Source of the DNA: Methanobacteriota archaeon
GTDB taxonomy: Archaea > Thermoplasmatota > Poseidoniia > Poseidoniales > Poseidoniaceae
Length of the DNA stretch: 24,478 nucleotides
Assembly: GCA_002702945.1 (NCBI GenBank)
Contig: PADF01000035.1
Location: 1-24,478 of the forward strand
Reading direction: 5' to 3'
Of the stretch, positions 17,136 to 24,478 are shown piece by piece; position 1 is the stretch's first letter; every line of letters begins with the position of its first letter. The position numbers were made by a program, and so were the translations under genes. The notes below the pieces were generated by a model that was given only the letters and a program-made list of their open reading frames with translations, did no database searches and had not been told where the DNA came from.

Positions 17136-17570
17136 ATGTTAGCGTTAGTTATGACACAGCCAGTTAAGACCATATCAGAACTCAATCTAAATGATGAGCA
17201 TATTACTGTCGGAGTAGATGATACTCTAAAAGAAGGTGCTAAGAGACTGCTTTCTGTACCAGGTGGCGTTTTGATTGTGCTAGATGATGAATCGAGAGTG
17301 AAGGGTGTAATGGGTTACAAGCAATTTCTTCATGCCATAGATCAAGGAATGGATACTAATTCAGTTAAGTGTCGAGAATTGATGGAAATGGATTTTATGG
17401 AAGTGAAAAATTCCGATAATCTGAAAGATGTTCTAAAATCGATTAAGAAAAGGAGTCCACAAGCAGTAGTTTCTGTTGATGAAAATGGAGAATTTTCAGG
17501 CTATTTCTCTCCTAGTGATTACAAAGAATCTAGAGCAATCGTGAAATCACTTAAATCATTAAAACTTTGA
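17136..17570 (+). CDS. CBS-domain pair protein
   Basis: A 144-residue cytoplasmic protein that is essentially one Bateman module (two CBS repeats, about residues 15-75 and 80-140). Visible CBS features are ITVGVDDTLKEGAKRLL followed by GGVLIVLDDESRVKGVMGY, then MEVKNSDNLKDVLKSI followed by QAVVSVDENGEFSGYFSPSDY. Such modules usually sense adenine nucleotides or S-adenosylmethionine, but the ligand and the regulated partner cannot be told here. An ATG at 17151 is an alternative start five residues in. Its stop codon abuts the stop of the convergent 681-residue membrane protein with no bases between. Confidence 0.82.
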   Translation: MLALVMTQPVKTISELNLNDEHITVGVDDTLKEGAKRLLSVPGGVLIVLDDESRVKGVMGYKQFLHAIDQGMDTNSVKCRELMEMDFMEVKNSDNLKDVLKSIKKRSPQAVVSVDENGEFSGYFSPSDYKESRAIVKSLKSLKL

Positions 17571-19616
17571 TTATCCAACAATTTTTATTGTTCTGCCACA
17601 ACCTGTACATGCAATTCTTAGTGGCCTCTCATCACTTGTTACAACGTTTACAGTTTCACATGCAGGACAAGCGATGGTTGGTAGAGTAGTTTCTTTAAGT
17701 TGGGGCGTTTCTATTTCAGCAAACTTCCTCGGGCTTGCTATTGATGTCACAAGCCAAATTAATACAACTATTCCAGATCCTGCTCCAACAAACAACGGAG
17801 GGTAGGCGAAGTAGTATATGGCCATAACAAGAGGAATAAGAATTAATTCAAACATCAAAAATCTTCGATGCTTACTCTTTGTAATACCGAGTGACATAAA
17901 GAAGCCCACTGAAAGTACAGCTCCAGCTATAGCAATCAAAGATACAGGGCCATAGAGAATATTTTTTGTTGGTTGTAAACTTATGGTGAAATCCTCAGAA
18001 AGACTAATTTTTTCACCCTCGACAGTTATTTTCTCACCCCAAGGCATCCTTGAATGTCTAAATGAAAGATCATCAGATTCTAGTAACTCGGCGTCAGCAA
18101 ATGAAGTTAGACCAGTAGATTTTGCCTCAATAAAAAGTGAATAATCTTGCCATAGAGGTGCTGATTGAGTTGATGTGAAGGTCCTCATTAAGTAAAACCG
18201 TTCATCTGAATCAACTGTTTGTAAAGATGAGAAAATAAGTTTTAGAGGATGATTTACCACCTTACTTTCACCCATTAAATCTACAGAAATGGATATTGTA
18301 TCGAAGTCACCTTGATTGCCAATTAACTCACCACTATCGATTTGCATTCCATTAATACCTGTCATATAGGTTCGAAATCGCTTAACCATTTCTCTTTGGA
18401 ATTGTTCGATTTCTACTGATTCAATATTCCTACTGACTCGTTCTTCATCGCTTACTGAACCTGGGTTCCAGCCATATAACACAGATGTCGATGGGAGTGT
18501 GGTATCTCCGATATGGTCCATCCCCCACCGCATCCAAAATGCCATCTCACCATCAATTTCCATAGTAGTAGTTCGAGAAATTTTTAATTTACCTTTTGAG
18601 TCAGATAATTCTACAATTTGTTCTATTGAAAGAGGACTTCCTACACCACTGGTCCGTAATGGTTCATCTTGAGGATAGAAGGTTCCGGTTCCACCGCCAC
18701 TGTCAAATGTCTCAATTTCAAAACTCGTCTGACCAAAGAGTGTTGGTCCTGAGGGTTGAATAGAAAGACTAACTGAAATTTGAACTGTCTCTACCCCGCC
18801 TGATGCACCTTGCCATGTCCAAGTGACGATAATTGAATCACCATTTTTAGTCTCAACTGGGTTCCCTTCAACAACTACATTATTTACTCGAAGTTCAATC
18901 GAATCTGAATATGCTAAAGCATCAAGTCCAAAAGGAGAATCGATTTTTACTGGTATGTAAATATCGGAGCCCTCAACAATAGGATCTTCAATGATTAAAT
19001 CAGCCAGAGGGATTTCTCCTGTTATTCTAGAATCATGCTCTTCTGAACCCCAAAATAGTTCTAACTTTGCTCCACTTTCAGGGACACTGAAAACTATATT
19101 TCTAGCCGTTAAAACTAATTCAACATCACTAGATGCTGACAAAGAGGTTGAATCTACGGGAATATCAAATGTGAGTTGACCTTCTCCTTGAGGAAGAACT
19201 GATGAACCGAAAGCAGTTGACGCAGAGAATGTAAGTGAACCAATATTGAGTGTGGCAGTAGCATTCACTTGGGCGCCGCCAGCATCACTAACTTTGTAGT
19301 AAATAGTAAATGACCATGTGGACTCAGGAACCTGTCCTGGCCAAATTTGTCCCATATTCCAAGAACCTATTTCCTCTTGAGATGTTATTGAATTAACTAT
19401 TACAGCAGAGGAAGATTCTGTATCCAACTTCTGAGAAAAAGGTGACAAGTCACCGCTTGAACTCCCCAATAAAAATAAATCAACGACTGAGGCGTTATCG
19501 CAACAGACTTGTACAGGCTCGGCTTCAACACTATCGAAAGCAGAAGAAAACGCGAAAATAGAGGAAATGAACAATACTGAAAGAATCAGTGTTGATGACC
19601 TGTTATTGTCTACCAC
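17571..19616 (-). CDS. Exported membrane protein with large extracellular beta-rich region, three C-terminal helices and a cytoplasmic zinc ribbon
   Basis: A 681-residue protein I do not recognise. A signal peptide (about 5-32, FSSAFDSVEA) is followed by about 510 residues of Ser/Thr-rich beta-type sequence. Then come one helix at about 551-576 and a hydrophobic stretch at about 585-630 that could span twice. A C-terminal zinc ribbon follows (about 645-678) with CPAC and CTGC, 20 residues apart. Three spans would put the ribbon in the cytoplasm if the bulk is outside. Adjacent cysteines (VCCDN) lie just after the signal peptide. The architecture suggests a surface sensor or scaffold contacting a cytoplasmic partner or nucleic acid, which is inference only. 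A good TATA-like element lies upstream. Transcription converges on the CBS gene with abutting stop codons. Confidence 0.75.
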   Translation of the reverse strand: MVDNNRSSTLILSVLFISSIFAFSSAFDSVEAEPVQVCCDNASVVDLFLLGSSSGDLSPFSQKLDTESSSAVIVNSITSQEEIGSWNMGQIWPGQVPESTWSFTIYYKVSDAGGAQVNATATLNIGSLTFSASTAFGSSVLPQGEGQLTFDIPVDSTSLSASSDVELVLTARNIVFSVPESGAKLELFWGSEEHDSRITGEIPLADLIIEDPIVEGSDIYIPVKIDSPFGLDALAYSDSIELRVNNVVVEGNPVETKNGDSIIVTWTWQGASGGVETVQISVSLSIQPSGPTLFGQTSFEIETFDSGGGTGTFYPQDEPLRTSGVGSPLSIEQIVELSDSKGKLKISRTTTMEIDGEMAFWMRWGMDHIGDTTLPSTSVLYGWNPGSVSDEERVSRNIESVEIEQFQREMVKRFRTYMTGINGMQIDSGELIGNQGDFDTISISVDLMGESKVVNHPLKLIFSSLQTVDSDERFYLMRTFTSTQSAPLWQDYSLFIEAKSTGLTSFADAELLESDDLSFRHSRMPWGEKITVEGEKISLSEDFTISLQPTKNILYGPVSLIAIAGAVLSVGFFMSLGITKSKHRRFLMFELILIPLVMAIYYFAYPPLFVGAGSGIVVLIWLVTSIASPRKFAEIETPQLKETTLPTIACPACETVNVVTSDERPLRIACTGCGRTIKIVG

Positions 19617-19640
19617 ATGCTAAACGGGACACTCATTCTT

Positions 19641-19665
19641 CATAATATACACTACTATATTTAAT
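19641..19665 (-). promoter_or_regulatory. Candidate promoter of the zinc-ribbon membrane protein
   Basis: Read on the minus strand, ATTAAATATAG (19655-19665) and a second AT-rich GTATATTATG (19641-19650) lie about 44 and 30 bases before ATG 19616. The nearer box would give a leaderless mRNA, the farther one a leader of about 17 bases. This is the clearest TATA-like cluster on the minus strand of the right half. Confidence 0.45.
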
Positions 19666-19666
19666 C

Positions 19667-19681
19667 AAAAAGTATCAAAAA
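19667..19681 (-). terminator. Possible T-tract terminator of the rpsO operon
   Basis: On the minus strand, two T5 runs (19677-19681 and 19667-19671) follow the stop of the 116-residue gene by 22-37 bases, with no stem-loop. They sit directly before the candidate promoter of the next gene, fitting a boundary between transcription units. Confidence 0.4.
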
Positions 19682-19703
19682 TTAACTAATTAGTGATAAC
19701 CAA

Positions 19704-20054
19704 TCAAAGTGCCTTTTCTAGTAATGCTCCGAGTTCCTTTTCAAACAAGGAAACCAGTGCTTCTCCGACTTCACCTTGTAAGTCATCAGGGAGTAATCTT
19801 AATCCTAATCTTGTAGCAGCTCTAGTTGCTTTCAATTCAGCATATACTGTTCGAGCCTTTGTATGGAAATAATAAGCTACAGCCTCTTTTATTTCTTCCT
19901 TCAATTCGGGGTCTTGGTCGACCTTAGAACGTATGTGACTCTTCAATTCATCCTTGACAAGATCTCTAAAAGCATCAATTACTAAGTCTTCAGTAGACAT
20001 CAATTCTTGAACTTGGTCACGGATACTTCCAGTCAACAGTCTCTCGATTGCCAT
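19704..20054 (-). CDS. Small helical protein of unknown function
   Basis: A 116-residue, highly charged protein predicted to be nearly all alpha-helical by eye. Amphipathic stretches are MSTEDLVIDAFRDLVKDELK, PELKEEIKEAVAYYF and GEVGEALVSLFEKELGALL. There is no signal peptide, membrane segment, cysteine or known motif. A basic middle (KARTVYAELKATRAATRLG) could bind nucleic acid or a partner. It begins 40 bases after the 313-residue gene and is the last gene of the rpsO run, which hints at a link to translation or replication, though no function can be assigned. GTATAC about 30 bases upstream could be a separate promoter. Confidence 0.7.
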   Translation of the reverse strand: MAIERLLTGSIRDQVQELMSTEDLVIDAFRDLVKDELKSHIRSKVDQDPELKEEIKEAVAYYFHTKARTVYAELKATRAATRLGLRLLPDDLQGEVGEALVSLFEKELGALLEKAL

Positions 20055-20094
20055 GACAAGCCGAGAAAGCGCTTAGGTTTGAAAGCATCGTATA

Positions 20095-21036
20095 CTAATC
20101 AACCAATTTTCCATTAGAAATTAGACTCTTGAGAATAGCCCCTGAATGTGACTTAGTTAAGTCTTCATCATTTGGCCAAACAATCCTAGCTTCATTTATT
20201 TGACTGTAAATATCCATTTCTTGACCGCCAACAACTAATCGGTGCCAAAATAATTCTTCTAATCTTGGAGTAGATACAGATTTGTCTGTCAATGTAGGTA
20301 GAATTAATTCACCAATAGCTTGACTTCTAGAGTCATAGTCCATACTACCCCATCGTTTTTTCAATCGTCTTAACATAGTCTTGGAAAGATTGGGAATCAT
20401 ACCATCAGATGTAATACTGACTTCGGGTAAAGCAACTACTCTTACACTTCCCTCATCCCGAAGTACATCTCTAATCGATGAGTGAATGGGATCAAATGTA
20501 TTGTCCAATGAATCTCTTAACCACTGTCCACCAACTGCAAAAGGTCTCAGTCTTCTAACTCTAGAACCATTTGGTGCAATCATTGCAGCAATTGCAGAAC
20601 ACTGTGATACAACATCAAGAGCACCGTTACGTTTATTCTTATTTTTTCCTAATCTAATACTAACCGAAAGAGGAACTATTCTAACGAAATCATCATTTTT
20701 AAGTTCAGTGAAATCCCAAGTATCTTCAAACGGTTCAATCATAATGGTAAGACCATCATTCTTTATCTCTAACTCTTCTTTTTCGCCATGCGGGACATGC
20801 TGCTTTGATTTAGTTAATCGTCGACTATATCTAATTCCTGAATCAATACATGATGCTTCAAGATTAGCAAGTGCCAAAACGCCTTCCAAATCAGATGGAG
20901 CTACAAGATAAACCATGCTTGCAGATGAAATTTTTTCACAAATCTGTTGAAGATGTACTCTTACATCTTCAAAAGGAGCAGTCGCAAGTAAATCATTCAT
21001 TGGCTTCAATGAGACCACATGTGACTCATTATTCAA
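20095..21036 (-). CDS. Conserved-looking protein beside rpsO, possibly a degenerate RecJ/Cdc45-like (DHH) protein
   Basis: A 313-residue cytoplasmic protein. In many archaea the gene after rpsO encodes a RecJ/Cdc45-family DHH protein (from memory). Residues 42-62 have a hydrophobic strand, VYLVAP, then SDLEG (48-52), then a helix. This resembles DHH motif I, strand-x-H-x-D-x-D-G-helix, with Asp49 kept, the second Asp replaced by Glu51 and the His lost. No DHH triad or GGGH-like DHHA1 motif is visible, so if related it is probably inactive, as eukaryotic Cdc45 is. The C-terminal half (about 165-313) is basic and helical and includes LSKTMLRRLKKRWGS. It starts 24 bases after the uS15 stop. The assignment rests on weak sequence similarity plus position; an unrelated protein is possible. 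Confidence 0.55.
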   Translation of the reverse strand: MNNESHVVSLKPMNDLLATAPFEDVRVHLQQICEKISSASMVYLVAPSDLEGVLALANLEASCIDSGIRYSRRLTKSKQHVPHGEKEELEIKNDGLTIMIEPFEDTWDFTELKNDDFVRIVPLSVSIRLGKNKNKRNGALDVVSQCSAIAAMIAPNGSRVRRLRPFAVGGQWLRDSLDNTFDPIHSSIRDVLRDEGSVRVVALPEVSITSDGMIPNLSKTMLRRLKKRWGSMDYDSRSQAIGELILPTLTDKSVSTPRLEELFWHRLVVGGQEMDIYSQINEARIVWPNDEDLTKSHSGAILKSLISNGKLVD

Positions 21037-21060
21037 TCTCTCCCAAAAAAGGAGAATAAA

Positions 21061-21519
21061 TCACTCGACCATCAAGCGTAGTTCATCACGCTTATATCGC
21101 CAATCAGAAGGCAACTTACCCTCCGAGATGTAATAATTTGATAATCTTCTTATTTTTGATTCAGTAATCTCTAGTGCTCTCTTATTGTGAAGATCTTTAT
21201 GATTTCCGCTTCCTAAGTGGTTAATTATACCGACTGCTTGTCTCATTAGATTCATCAAATCTTCAGGATAAGTTCCACCAATATCATTTTCTGCCAAAAC
21301 TGCCCCGATTCTTTTTCCAACAACTAATCTAGCATTAGGCACTGAATGTTGATCTCTTAGAATAATGCCAATTTCAGAGGTTGAATGACCGGCCTTTCCT
21401 AGTTCAACTATTAGAGAAGTAACCTCTTTCACATCTGTATTCGACCACTCTGGAGCCTCGGACACAAACGGTCTAGATGAACCACTTTTTCCTCTTCTGG
21501 ATTTGTACATACGAGCCAT
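21061..21519 (-). CDS. rpsO: Small-subunit ribosomal protein uS15
   Basis: A 152-residue archaeal/eukaryotic-type uS15 (S15P/S13e), binding the central domain of 16S rRNA. The start MARMYKSRRGKSGSSRP is the characteristic archaeal N-terminal extension. Helices and the conserved HLGSGNHKDLHNKRALE, SKIRRL and LPSDWRYKRDEL then follow. I start at ATG 21519 because family members begin MARM; an in-frame GTG at 21528 would add three residues. It follows arcS by 86 bases and heads a run with the 313- and 116-residue genes. Confidence 0.96.
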   Translation of the reverse strand: MARMYKSRRGKSGSSRPFVSEAPEWSNTDVKEVTSLIVELGKAGHSTSEIGIILRDQHSVPNARLVVGKRIGAVLAENDIGGTYPEDLMNLMRQAVGIINHLGSGNHKDLHNKRALEITESKIRRLSNYYISEGKLPSDWRYKRDELRLMVE

Positions 21520-21605
21520 AATAACCACTCAAAGCAAGATGGCGACTTGTCCCCCCTTCTTAACCACTCCGCATGACTTGATGATATCATTTAGCGGTGT
21601 TATTA

Positions 21606-23381
21606 CTACAACCTTTGATGAGTCTTAGCCAATCTACCACCTGTAATAGGCCATTCCCATGCTGGTGCAACTGCTCTAGCCAATCCTACAGGCAAATCAT
21701 CTTGGTAGACTAAAATATCATTTCCAGCCTTGATGTCTGAATCAAATGATTCAATATTTGAATAGAAAATATCGCCTTTGAGTTTAGGTCCAGTCTTGAT
21801 GCAGACCTTAGATAAGGTATTATTTTGATGAAGAATTTCGATAGCCGATTTGGAAAAGGAAAATCCTCTTCTATCGATTGACCAAATGGCAACCTGAACA
21901 TTATCTTTTTCCAATCTCCAAAACGGTGGTTTGCCTCTAATTGAAACTCCTTCCAACCATTTATCATTGTTTAATTGCTTTCTAGAAACACTTGCGAATG
22001 TATCCATTAGTAGATGGTTGTTCCTTCTTTTATTAACATTAAAACGTTGAATAGCTTCTTTAACCGATTCAGATAAATTATCTAATGCCTCGCCACTACC
22101 AGGAGAAAGTCCATTTCTTGTTTCAATTAACTCGACATCACCTGTTTTTAATTCCATACTAGAATGATTTATGACCAAATTATACCCATGTCTAGAAAGT
22201 AGTGAATCGAGCATTGTTTGCGTTCTAATTAGTTCATCATGACTCCAATCTCCTGTCACTGGAATATCATAATGAGAAGCCGGCCAAATTTCTTCTAAAT
22301 CTCTTGGCACTAAGCCTAATGGAGAGGTAACCATTACTTCATGGCAGGAATTCGAATTTATTGCTCTAATGAATCTCCCATGAGATTTTGATAGTCGGTA
22401 TGGTTTGCGTGCAGAACATGGAAGTAGAATTAACACATTGTCTAAACCATTTGGAGCTTTATATCGATTAGAAATAAAATCACACCACTCCTTTACAACT
22501 GGGTCATTGAGAGTATTTGGGCTACTACAATCTAGGATCTTCTCATTATCAACGTGACTAGATAACAGTCCTGGTTGCTCCGAGCAAATTTTGTCATGCG
22601 AGCGTAGATGCTCAACTAAATTCGGACTGTTCAAAGACTGTTTGTCAACCAAAGAACGAAGTGTGCCATTTTTGAGATTAGACTTTATTGATGCAATTGA
22701 TTGTTTCCAATGTTGTATTTGCACCTCCATAGTGGCTGTTTCACTCATTGAATCATCCGGCATCCTAGGACCATTTTCTGATAAAATTACTCCTGCTGAA
22801 TTACACATTCTCGAACGTGATAAATCAAAAATATCAACACCAAACCAATTTAGAACCGCTGCATTATCTGGTCCTCCGATTCCTGGAGTCCAAAGCAATG
22901 AACCTGGAAATTTATTCTTTAGTACATGAATTGCCTTGACTAGTTTACCTGGTTGAGCGGCTAATTGAACAGAGTCAACAAGTACAATAATCGATGGATT
23001 CAAATTTGAATCTAGAAGATCACTATCATGAGATAATCTTTGCCACGAGACGGGTAGCAATTGACCAGAACCAGCAGGTTCACCAGCATTTGCTTCATCA
23101 AGCGATGGAGGTAAAACATGGCCAATGAATGACTCATAATTAGGCCCCTTATGACTGAAATCCGGAGGCGATAATGGAACTTTTGAACTAACCGATAATG
23201 TAGATGGGATATTGGAGTCGGTCTTAGAACTAAATGGGGAAAGAAACTCTTCCATTTCTGGGTCACCACTTAACTGCATCAAAATTGGAGTCTTACAAAT
23301 AGGATTCTTTCGATCTCCTAGACTCCATGAACGCGCATATCGATCTCGGGTAAAAATAACCCTTCCCAATTCCTGCGCCAT
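21606..23381 (-). CDS. arcS: Archaeosine synthase (ArcS), TGT-like and PUA domains
   Basis: A 591-residue protein of the archaeosine pathway. It acts on tRNA that already carries preQ0 at position 15 in the D-loop and leads to the G+ base. The N-terminal region (about 1-250) is a degenerate tRNA-guanine-transglycosylase-like barrel (LLWTPGIGGPDNAAVL, GVDIFDLSRSRM). The ArcS core carries the signature PCSARKPYRLSKSH starting at 321 (Cys322), then VTSPLGLVPRDLE and HYDIPVTGDW. The PUA domain is at about 510-585 (GDIFYSN, DDLPVGLARA). Length and domain order match full-length euryarchaeal ArcS. Neither the transglycosylase ArcTGT nor a RaSEA partner is in the window. The gene diverges from the exported-protein gene at 23480; an AT-rich AATAATAT about 20-25 bases before the ATG could be its TATA box. 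Confidence 0.9.
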   Translation of the reverse strand: MAQELGRVIFTRDRYARSWSLGDRKNPICKTPILMQLSGDPEMEEFLSPFSSKTDSNIPSTLSVSSKVPLSPPDFSHKGPNYESFIGHVLPPSLDEANAGEPAGSGQLLPVSWQRLSHDSDLLDSNLNPSIIVLVDSVQLAAQPGKLVKAIHVLKNKFPGSLLWTPGIGGPDNAAVLNWFGVDIFDLSRSRMCNSAGVILSENGPRMPDDSMSETATMEVQIQHWKQSIASIKSNLKNGTLRSLVDKQSLNSPNLVEHLRSHDKICSEQPGLLSSHVDNEKILDCSSPNTLNDPVVKEWCDFISNRYKAPNGLDNVLILLPCSARKPYRLSKSHGRFIRAINSNSCHEVMVTSPLGLVPRDLEEIWPASHYDIPVTGDWSHDELIRTQTMLDSLLSRHGYNLVINHSSMELKTGDVELIETRNGLSPGSGEALDNLSESVKEAIQRFNVNKRRNNHLLMDTFASVSRKQLNNDKWLEGVSIRGKPPFWRLEKDNVQVAIWSIDRRGFSFSKSAIEILHQNNTLSKVCIKTGPKLKGDIFYSNIESFDSDIKAGNDILVYQDDLPVGLARAVAPAWEWPITGGRLAKTHQRL

Positions 23382-23464
23382 GATTAATCCTACAGAACCA
23401 TATTATTGAAGAGTTTGAAGATTACAGGGCCTAAGTTCAAACATTACTTACATTTGGATTGTAT

Positions 23465-23472
23465 GGGAGGAG
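23465..23472 (+). promoter_or_regulatory. Strong Shine-Dalgarno site of the last gene
   Basis: GGGAGGAG lies 7 bases before ATG 23480, the best ribosome binding site in the window. It fixes the start of the partial exported protein and shows that this gene has an mRNA leader. Confidence 0.7.
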
Positions 23473-23479
23473 TAATTAG

Positions 23480-24478
23480 ATGAGTAAGAAATTTCAATTT
23501 TTATCTCTACTTATCGTCACTTCTGTACTTGTGTCTTACTTACCACTTACAAGTGCCAATGATAGCGTTGAATTAATTTACACCGACGGCCGAATCAGCG
23601 GGATCTATATTGAAGAAGACCAAACATTCACTGAATCCTGGTCAATCAAAAAGGATGAATGGTATAGCGTAATAATGGATTGTCAATCATGTGTTGGAAC
23701 CATCTCACTCGACGGAACAATTATCGATACTTCCAGTAGTGATTTAACCGGGCAATCTACAGATGATGGTACTATTCAGTTGACTATCGAATCATCACTA
23801 AATGAACAAATAGGATTATCAATAATTCATAATGTAACTGATGAATATTATTCATTACGTCCATCGCCCAACCAACAAGTTAGTTTCGTAGATAGTAAAG
23901 TATGTACAGAACTTGACTATTGTCAAAATTACTCTAGAGGAAATATAAATTCAATTCCCAATGGCGAATTATCAAGTCCTTCCTTTATTAGAGGAATTAT
24001 TGATAGTGGACAAAACGAATTCTTTGCGATCAATGTCTCTGAAGGAGACACGCTAGAGCTCTCTCTGTCGCATTATTCTTCCAACATACGAGTCGAGGTT
24101 TTTTTCCAAAACTTGTCATCTGAAGTATTGCTCGATGGTAATTTATCGCAAAACAATAAGATGGTGGCTAATCAACAAACACAACCCAAGTTTTGGTATT
24201 TTGAGGATGATGGAAGAGCAGTGGTCAAAGTACAATCTTCAACCTTAAACACTGTTTGGTCTCTGCAAAGTACTGTTTTCAAATCTCACGACATTACAAC
24301 TATTTCTGAATTAAATTCCGTTGACATTTACGGACATCATGAAAAAATCATAATTATTGAAGCTGAAACTGCTGAAAGAATAAACTTATTTTCGCCGTTG
24401 GAAAACATTACAATTGATTGTTTTCAATTAATTGATGGTAATTGGTCATTATCCGATAATATAGATTTACAAAGTAAT
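23480..24478 (+). CDS. Exported beta-rich protein with PPC-like domains, 3' end cut by window edge
   Basis: Hand translation from ATG 23480 stays open for 333 codons to the window end. A signal peptide (about 1-26, ending LPLTSAN) leads into acidic, Ser/Asn-rich beta sequence. Two stretches look like PPC (pre-peptidase C-terminal) sandwiches: about 40-120, and about 165-260 around RGIIDSGQNEFFAINVSEGD. Cysteines come in possible disulfide pairs (CQSC, CTELDYC). No catalytic motif is seen in the part present; the missing C-terminus may hold a membrane anchor or another domain. Its function is unknown; it is probably a surface or secreted protein like the other large exported proteins nearby. 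Confidence 0.75.
   Translation, partial: MSKKFQFLSLLIVTSVLVSYLPLTSANDSVELIYTDGRISGIYIEEDQTFTESWSIKKDEWYSVIMDCQSCVGTISLDGTIIDTSSSDLTGQSTDDGTIQLTIESSLNEQIGLSIIHNVTDEYYSLRPSPNQQVSFVDSKVCTELDYCQNYSRGNINSIPNGELSSPSFIRGIIDSGQNEFFAINVSEGDTLELSLSHYSSNIRVEVFFQNLSSEVLLDGNLSQNNKMVANQQTQPKFWYFEDDGRAVVKVQSSTLNTVWSLQSTVFKSHDITTISELNSVDIYGHHEKIIIIEAETAERINLFSPLENITIDCFQLIDGNWSLSDNIDLQSN

Noticed and set aside
19704..20054. Possible Pcc1 (KEOPS) from its place after the rpsO run
   Set aside because: Pcc1 is an alpha/beta protein of about 80 residues; this one is all helical and longer, without Pcc1 features.
20486..20911. 141-codon frame on the plus strand
   Set aside because: Antisense to the 313-residue gene; no ribosome binding site and composition typical of an antisense reading.
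21555..21572. tRNA-like D-arm sequence (GGAGTGGTTAAG on the minus strand) before rpsO
   Set aside because: It recalls Leu/Ser tRNA D-arms, but no acceptor pairing, anticodon arm or GTTCRANNC T-loop follows within range.
1..24478. A mobile element, defence island or biosynthetic cluster
   Set aside because: No transposase, integrase, inverted terminal repeats, toxin-antitoxin, nuclease-helicase set or modular enzyme was seen; the layout is housekeeping genes with interspersed surface proteins.

Overview
The window looks like a piece of chromosome from a low-GC, mesophilic, probably marine euryarchaeon of the Thermoplasmatota, most likely Marine Group II (Poseidoniales) or a close relative. 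The basis is a set of archaeal-type information genes (RNase P subunit Rnp4/Rpp21, short archaeal PheRS beta, archaeal GluRS, archaeal RNase HII, uS15 with the archaeal N-terminal extension, archaeosine synthase ArcS, archaeal type II GAPDH). These are mixed with a bacterial-type zinc adenylate kinase and several large Ser/Thr/Asn-rich secreted or membrane-anchored beta-sandwich proteins. The lineage call is an inference; there is no rRNA here. Genes are tightly packed, no gene-free stretch reaches 300 bases, and I see no tRNA, rRNA, CRISPR array, insertion sequence or phage gene.

Layout. (1) 1-8764, minus strand: GAPDH, a giant membrane-anchored subtilisin-like protease, adenylate kinase, the RNase P protein Rnp4, a YhbY/CRM RNA-binding protein, and an ArsB/NhaD-type ion transporter cut by the window edge. 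(2) 8818-17570, plus strand: a glutamate-synthase-like protein with domains in swapped order, pheT, an 822-residue surface protein, RNase HII, gltX and a CBS-domain protein. (3) 17571-23381, minus strand: a membrane protein with a cytoplasmic zinc ribbon, then (in transcription order) arcS, rpsO, a 313-residue protein that may be a degenerate RecJ/Cdc45 relative, and a 116-residue helical protein. (4) 23480-24478, plus strand: the start of a secreted protein that runs off the window.

How the genes relate. Most are housekeeping genes for RNA processing, tRNA charging and modification, ribosome, replication and central carbon metabolism. Interleaved are four exported proteins: the subtilase, the 822-residue protein, the 681-residue zinc-ribbon protein and the partial last gene. 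The subtilase and the 822-residue protein share one plan: signal peptide, a stack of NEW3-like beta-sandwich domains, one C-terminal membrane helix and a low-complexity cytoplasmic tail. A cell-surface protein-degradation apparatus would fit a heterotrophic marine archaeon, but that functional link is inferred.

Most worth a second look: the candidate degenerate DHH (RecJ/Cdc45-like) protein beside rpsO; the glutamate-synthase-like protein with swapped domains and no visible iron-sulfur cysteines; an Asp in place of the usual oxyanion-hole Asn in the subtilase; a single TATA element exactly midway between two divergent ATG codons; and a C-terminal PCNA-binding-like motif on RNase HII.
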